Source: Erythrobacter sp047872805 (GTDB taxonomy: Bacteria > Pseudomonadota > Alphaproteobacteria > Sphingomonadales > Sphingomonadaceae). Taken from it: a stretch of DNA of 64,000 bases. Of this stretch, positions 59,581 through 64,000 are shown piece by piece. Location of the stretch: NCBI RefSeq assembly GCF_047872805.1, contig NZ_JBLQUK010000006.1, positions 62,001 to 126,000 on the forward strand, written 5' to 3'. Position 1 is the first letter of the stretch. Every line of letters begins with the position of its first letter. Position numbers and translations under genes: made by a program. Below the pieces are notes generated by a model. The model saw only the letters and a list, made by a program, of their open reading frames with translations, was not told the origin of the DNA and made no database searches.

Positions 59581-61887
59581 TTATTTCCGTTTGCGCCCCT
59601 GATGGCGAATATTGCCGGGGCGTCCGCGCGCGCCGACCTTGTATTTGCCCGCAGCCTTGCTCGCGCCGCGGCCTGCGCCGGGCGAATTGCGCGGTTCCGA
59701 ACGGACGCCGCGCGCCTCGACCGCCTGACCATCGGCATCGACCGGCACGAATTTGAGCGCCCCGGTCAGCGCGTTGGCTTCGGCAAGTTTCAGCTGCAGC
59801 CGGTCACCCGATGAATAGGTGGTGCCGCTGCTCTCCCCGATCAACGTCTGCGCGGCTTCGTCATGGCGGAAATATTCATTGCCGAGGGTGGAGATCGGAA
59901 CCAGACCGTCGCCGCCCAGCCCGACGATGGTGGCAAAGAACCCAAAGCCCTGCACCCCGGTGATGCGCGTATCGAAAGTCTCGCCCACCCGGCCCGAAAG
60001 CCATGCGGCGACATAGCGGTCGATCGTGTCGCGTTCGGCCTCCATCGCGCGGCGTTCGGTCTGGCTGATCGCGTCGGAGATTTCCTGAAGGCTGGCGCGG
60101 TCCTTGTCCGACAGGCCAGTCTTTTCGGGCAGATCGCCCGCCGGTGCGGGTTGTTCGAGGCGGTAAGCATCGACCAAGGCGCGGTGGACGAGCAAATCGG
60201 CATAGCGGCGGATGGGCGAGGTGAAATGCGCATAGGAACCCAGCGCCAGCCCGAAATGCCCGGCATTGGCGGGGCCGTAAAAGGCCTGCATCTGCGTGCG
60301 CAGCACCGCTTCCATCACCTGCGCCTTTTCCGCTTCGTCGGTGATGTCTTTCAGCAGCCGGTTGAACAGGCTGGGGGTGATGACTTGCCCCAGCGCCAAT
60401 TTCTTGCCCAGCGTCGCCATATATTCGCGCAGCGCGATCAGTTTTTCCCGGCTTGGCGTATCGTGCACCCGGTAAACCACCGGCGCAGTCTTCGCCTCCA
60501 GCGCGCGCGCGGCGGCGACATTGGCGGCGATCATGAAATCTTCGACCACGCGGTGCGCGTCCAGCCGTTCGCGCACGGCAATTTCGGTGATCTGACCCGC
60601 TTCGTTGAGCATGACTCGGCGTTCGGGCAGGTCGAGATCGAGCGGTTCACGCTTCGCCCGCGCCTTTGCCAGCAGCGCCCACGCAGCCCAAAGATGCGTT
60701 ATATGTTCGGGCGGATTGCCGGCGTCCACCGCCGCCTGCGCATCTTCATAGGCGATGTTGTGATGAATGCGCACGAGCGCGCGGGTAAAGCGGTGACTGG
60801 TGACATTGCCATCGGCGTCAATATGCAGGTGACACGCCATCGCCGCACGGTCCTCACCTTCGCGCAAGGAACAGACATCGGCGCTGAGCACTTCGGGCAG
60901 CATCGGCACCACGCGGTCGGGGAAATAGACCGAATTGCCACGCTTGCGCGCCTCCCGGTCGAGCGCGGAGCCGGGGCGAACAAAGAACGACACATCGGCA
61001 ATCGCCACCAGCGCATTGAACCCGCCCTGCCCGTCGGGCTCGGCCCAGATCGCGTCATCATGGTCGCGTGCGTCGGCGGGGTCGATGGCTACGATTGGCA
61101 GCGCGCGCAAATCCTCGCGTTTGTCGGGGGAAAGCCGCAATTCCGCCGCTTTGCCCGCTTCCTCAATGACTTCGCCGGGGAAAGTGTGCGGAATGCCGTG
61201 TTTGGCAATGGCGATCAGGCTGAAGCTTTTGGGCGCGAGCGGATCGCCGATCACTTCGATCACCTTGACCCCGGCGCGTTCGGAGCGTCCGGTGCTTTCG
61301 GCGAGCACCAACTGCCCGTCCTCGGCCCCGCCCGTATCGCTGATCGGGGATGAGCGGCGGATGCGTTTGTCGATGGGGGCCAGCCACGCCTTGCCGCTGC
61401 CGTCAAATTCAACCACGCCCAGCATTCCTTCGGTGCGGGCGGGCAGCTTTTTGATCGGATAGGCGATCCAGCCGCTTGTCGTTTCATCGGTGCGGGCCAG
61501 CACGCGGTCGCCGCGTTTGAGCGCAGGTGGGCGTTTCCCGCCCCGCCCCTTTTCCTCGCGCAAGGTCAGGCGCGGGGGTTTACCGGGGGCTTCGGGTGAC
61601 CAATTGTCGGGTATGGCAATCGGCTGACCGTCCTCAATCTCGACCACCCGCAACACCGTGACCTTGGGCAGTCCGCCCATCTGGTGATAAGCGCTGCGTT
61701 TGCCATCGATCAGCCCTTCCTCGGCCATATCCTTTAGCAGGGCCTTGAGCTTGATCTTCTCCTGCCCCTTCAATCCGAAGGCGCGCGCAATTTCGCGTTT
61801 GCCTGCGGGCGTATCGGAAGACTGGATGAAATCGAGCACCTGTTTGGCGCTCGGCATGCCTTGGGGCAGCTTGGGAGGTTTGGCCAT
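59581..61887 (-). CDS. rnr: Ribonuclease R
   Basis: 3'-5' processive exoribonuclease that degrades structured RNA and takes part in rRNA and mRNA quality control. 768 residues: N-terminal helix-turn-helix (SAKQVLDFIQSSDTPAGKREIARAFG), cold-shock domains, RNB catalytic domain with AIDPADARDHDDAIWAE acidic cluster, S1 domain (ETFDTRITGVQGFGFFATIVGLG), and a basic Gly/Lys/Arg-rich tail. Single gene, with no recognisable terminator in the gap to the stress protein gene. Confidence 0.96.
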   Translation of the reverse strand: MAKPPKLPQGMPSAKQVLDFIQSSDTPAGKREIARAFGLKGQEKIKLKALLKDMAEEGLIDGKRSAYHQMGGLPKVTVLRVVEIEDGQPIAIPDNWSPEAPGKPPRLTLREEKGRGGKRPPALKRGDRVLARTDETTSGWIAYPIKKLPARTEGMLGVVEFDGSGKAWLAPIDKRIRRSSPISDTGGAEDGQLVLAESTGRSERAGVKVIEVIGDPLAPKSFSLIAIAKHGIPHTFPGEVIEEAGKAAELRLSPDKREDLRALPIVAIDPADARDHDDAIWAEPDGQGGFNALVAIADVSFFVRPGSALDREARKRGNSVYFPDRVVPMLPEVLSADVCSLREGEDRAAMACHLHIDADGNVTSHRFTRALVRIHHNIAYEDAQAAVDAGNPPEHITHLWAAWALLAKARAKREPLDLDLPERRVMLNEAGQITEIAVRERLDAHRVVEDFMIAANVAAARALEAKTAPVVYRVHDTPSREKLIALREYMATLGKKLALGQVITPSLFNRLLKDITDEAEKAQVMEAVLRTQMQAFYGPANAGHFGLALGSYAHFTSPIRRYADLLVHRALVDAYRLEQPAPAGDLPEKTGLSDKDRASLQEISDAISQTERRAMEAERDTIDRYVAAWLSGRVGETFDTRITGVQGFGFFATIVGLGGDGLVPISTLGNEYFRHDEAAQTLIGESSGTTYSSGDRLQLKLAEANALTGALKFVPVDADGQAVEARGVRSEPRNSPGAGRGASKAAGKYKVGARGRPGNIRHQGRKRK

Positions 61888-61953
61888 GGCAATCCCCTAG
61901 CTGATGTGGCTCGTCATTGCGAGACGTGGGCGCAGCAATCCGGAAGCCCCTCT

Positions 61954-63336
61954 CTATTCTTTACTCACCGGTTCAAACGCCCCGCCTGGCACCGCGCTGG
62001 AGACGGGCGAACAATAATCGCCGCTGCATGCCGAAACGCCGAACATCCAATCGTCACCGCGCAAGGGTGCAATGTCGGTTAGCATCCCGTCCACCGGATC
62101 GGTCACCATGATCCCGCCCCATTGTTCCCCGCGTGAGCCCGTGGGTGTTTCGGCGCGCCAATAGGGTTCATCGCTGCGGCGCACGCGCAAATCATAGGTA
62201 TCGGCGCCGGGCACTGCGTTCCATTTGAGTTCGGTATCGACCCGCACCGCCGCGTTGGCGCTGACCTTGGGCGGCATTGGCGCGCGGGCAAGCGCGTCCA
62301 GCGCGCGAACATTCAGCCGCGTCACCCCGGCAAGATAGGCGAAGTCCATCTCGTCCACCGTATCGCCGTATGTAACCCCGTCATCGGTTCGCAGATCCTG
62401 ATGCTGGTGGTCGTAATCCTCCACCCCAACGGAGAACCGGATCGCCGGGTAGCCTTTTTGCAGGAACGGCACCTGATCGCCGCCCCGGCCCATCCGGTCG
62501 GTCCGCCAGACCTGCCGTACTTGCAGCCCGCCGGGCTGTTCAGCTGCCAAATCGGCGACCCAGCGCGAAAGATTGCGCGAAGGCGTATCGTTCTCGCCCC
62601 CGAACCGCGTCTGCGCCGCGCGCAGGGCATCGGTCAAATCGGCGCGCGGCCCTTCGGAAAACACGCGCACGACCTGCGGTTCGCAATAGCCATCCTTGCC
62701 GCAGGAATTGCCAACGATGTCATTGTTGAGGACTGCCTTGACGGTAAAGCCCTGAGCCTCCGCCCAATTGGCGAGAATGCGCCCGCCGAACAGTCCCTGT
62801 TCCTCACCCGATAACAGCGCAAAGATAATGGTGGTCGGGTATTGCTCCCCCGACAATGCCCGCGCGGCTTCGATCACCAGCGCGCTGCCCGATCCGTCAT
62901 CGTTCGCACCGGGCGCATCACTGGTGAAATCGAGCGGGTCGGTCACGCGGCTGTCGATATGCGCCTGAACAATCACGACCTCGTTCGGGCGTTCGCTGCC
63001 TCGCTGGATTGCGACCGCATTGCGCACCAATGTGGGGTTTGGAATGCGCCCGCCAGTGACGGTATCGCCGACTGGCAGAACCTCTAAGCATTCGCCGCAA
63101 CCCGCGCCAATGCGCCGAAATTCATCCAGCGCCCAGTTCACTGCCGCCCCAATCCCGCGTTCGGGATCGTCTTGCGCAGACAAAGTGTGGCGCGTTCCAA
63201 AGCCCACCAGCGTTTCGACATCTGAGCGCAGTCGTTCTTCGGAAACTTCGGCTCCGGGTTCGGCGGCGAGCGGATGAATAATGAACGTCGCGGCGAAAAT
63301 GGCCGGGACAGCGAACAGTGAAGCGCGATGTGTCAT
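61954..63336 (-). CDS. Secreted M28 family zinc metallopeptidase
   Basis: 460 residues with a signal peptide (MTHRASLFAVPAIFAATFIIHPLAAEP). Zinc ligands and catalytic residues are readable: QAHIDSR, PGANDDGSG (bridging Asp), LSGEEQGLFG (catalytic Glu-Glu) and EDYDHQHQD. A C-terminal fibronectin-III-like region (about 360-455, KVSANAAVRVDTELKWNAVPGADTYDLRV) may bind substrate or the surface. Periplasmic or secreted aminopeptidase. Start chosen at the ATG 63336 that begins the signal sequence. Adjoins proS, converging none. Confidence 0.9.
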   Translation of the reverse strand: MTHRASLFAVPAIFAATFIIHPLAAEPGAEVSEERLRSDVETLVGFGTRHTLSAQDDPERGIGAAVNWALDEFRRIGAGCGECLEVLPVGDTVTGGRIPNPTLVRNAVAIQRGSERPNEVVIVQAHIDSRVTDPLDFTSDAPGANDDGSGSALVIEAARALSGEQYPTTIIFALLSGEEQGLFGGRILANWAEAQGFTVKAVLNNDIVGNSCGKDGYCEPQVVRVFSEGPRADLTDALRAAQTRFGGENDTPSRNLSRWVADLAAEQPGGLQVRQVWRTDRMGRGGDQVPFLQKGYPAIRFSVGVEDYDHQHQDLRTDDGVTYGDTVDEMDFAYLAGVTRLNVRALDALARAPMPPKVSANAAVRVDTELKWNAVPGADTYDLRVRRSDEPYWRAETPTGSRGEQWGGIMVTDPVDGMLTDIAPLRGDDWMFGVSACSGDYCSPVSSAVPGGAFEPVSKE

Positions 63337-63422
63337 GCGCGCTGTTGTTGCGGGTTTCCGTGCGCGGCGCAAGAGCGGCGCAATGCTGAGCCGATCGGGG
63401 ATTAACGCAGGCCAGAGCCAGC

Positions 63423-64000
63423 CTAATATGAACGCGCGACCAATATCCGTTCGACTGCTGGCTGTCCGGTGAAGATGCAGGTGCCATCGGCCGGTTCACT
63501 TTCGCGCGGCACGTTGCGGATCGTCAGCTTCTCGCCCTTCAATTGCTCGACCACTTTTTCCAGTGCTGCCCCGCTCGGCTTGGCCCATTGGACCTCGACC
63601 CAGCCGGGATATTTGCCGCCATTGGCAAAAAATCCGGTGACTTCGGCCCATTGGGTAAAACCGTGGGTGATATTCGCATCACGGCGCGCGCGCGCTTCTT
63701 CGAACAGTCTGGCCTGAATATCTTCGAGCAATGCCGCAGCTTGCGCTGTAAAATCGCCGCGCGTGATGAACTGCATCGCGGGTTTGCCGGTTTCGACATC
63801 CCACAATTGGTCGCGGCGGAGCACCGCGACCTTGCCATTTTCCATGTCGCGCGGGCCAACCTCCACGATCACCGGCGCGCCCTTGCGAACATAATCCCAG
63901 CGTTTGGCGGTCGCCTTGCCCGGCATTTTGTCAAGCAGCACGCGCAGCGGTTCACCGAGAGCAGAAGCGCCCGCCAAACCGGCGCGCAATTCTTCGCAAT
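63423..64000 (-). CDS. proS: Prolyl-tRNA synthetase (partial, C-terminal part)
   Basis: The frame enters from the right edge and ends at 63423, about 192 codons. AKRWDYVRKGAPVIVEVGPRD and GKVAVLRRDQL match the anticodon-binding domain, and the end (CIFTGQPAVERILVARSY) with its terminal tyrosine is the hallmark of the archaeal/eukaryotic-type short ProRS rather than the editing-domain type. It lies 87 bases upstream of the M28 gene on the same strand. Confidence 0.92.
   Translation of the reverse strand, partial: CEELRAGLAGASALGEPLRVLLDKMPGKATAKRWDYVRKGAPVIVEVGPRDMENGKVAVLRRDQLWDVETGKPAMQFITRGDFTAQAAALLEDIQARLFEEARARRDANITHGFTQWAEVTGFFANGGKYPGWVEVQWAKPSGAALEKVVEQLKGEKLTIRNVPRESEPADGTCIFTGQPAVERILVARSY

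Noticed and set aside
59863..61353. 496-codon frame on the plus strand
   Set aside because: Lies entirely antisense to RNase R, whose domains are unmistakable; long antisense frames are common in GC-rich genes.
1..64000. CRISPR arrays, insertion sequences or prophage genes
   Set aside because: No regularly spaced repeats, transposase, integrase or phage structural proteins were seen on either strand.

Overview
This 64 kb window looks like ordinary chromosome of a GC-rich alphaproteobacterium. Gene content and order point to Sphingomonadales, probably an Erythrobacter-like genus: divergent ppiD-trpE / tpiA, secG-pyrG, pdhA with a lipoyl-bearing pdhB, fused ispDF, dusB-ntrBC-ntrYX-hfq-hflX, and a two-domain Hfq. 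The family assignment is inferred from these arrangements. I see no IS element, prophage, integrase or CRISPR array, so the unusual biology lies in small modules among housekeeping genes.

Layout. 1-9.4 kb: trpE (cut by the left edge) and ppiD on the minus strand, then tpiA, secG and pyrG, a 470-base non-coding stretch with a series of hairpins, a small heat-shock gene behind an RNA thermometer and heat-shock promoter, then glutaredoxin, nitrilase and DUF1178 genes and tRNA-Arg. 9.4-14.2 kb: MFS transporter, haloalkane-dehalogenase-like hydrolase, MscS channel, acyl-CoA dehydrogenase, ftsB. 14.4-16.9 kb: pyruvate dehydrogenase E1 alpha and beta. 16.9-20.2 kb: a TadE/TadG-like envelope cluster. 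20.4-28.2 kb: phytoene-synthase-like protein, EF-hand protein, trmFO, YhhN protein, gyrA (with a possible LexA box), TPR lipoprotein-size secreted protein. 28.2-31 kb: NYN protein and an sbtA-sbtB-carbonic anhydrase bicarbonate module.

31-45 kb: lipA, ratA, pncC, a secreted hypothetical protein, ispDF, dusB, the nitrogen two-component systems NtrBC and NtrYX, tandem-domain hfq, hflX and mazG. 45-54 kb: a long minus-strand run (class IV aminotransferase, sulfotransferase, mltB, dacA-type carboxypeptidase, tmk, holB, metG, tatD, MBL-fold protein, small membrane protein) in which most stop and start codons overlap as ATGA. 54-64 kb: tRNA-Ser, methyltransferase, lpdA, thioesterase, a DUF559 gene bracketed by inverted palindromic repeats, pdhC (E2) with two E3-binding domains, a universal stress protein, RNase R, an M28 peptidase, and the C-terminal part of prolyl-tRNA synthetase.

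The genes connect most clearly around pyruvate dehydrogenase: E1 at 14-17 kb, E2 and E3 at 55-59 kb, and lipoyl synthase at 31 kb. The items most worth a second look are the DUF559/inverted-repeat unit inside the E2-E3 operon, the SbtA-SbtB-carbonic anhydrase set in an apparent heterotroph, the tandem Hfq, the aminotransferase-sulfotransferase pair, and the structured RNA candidate after pyrG.
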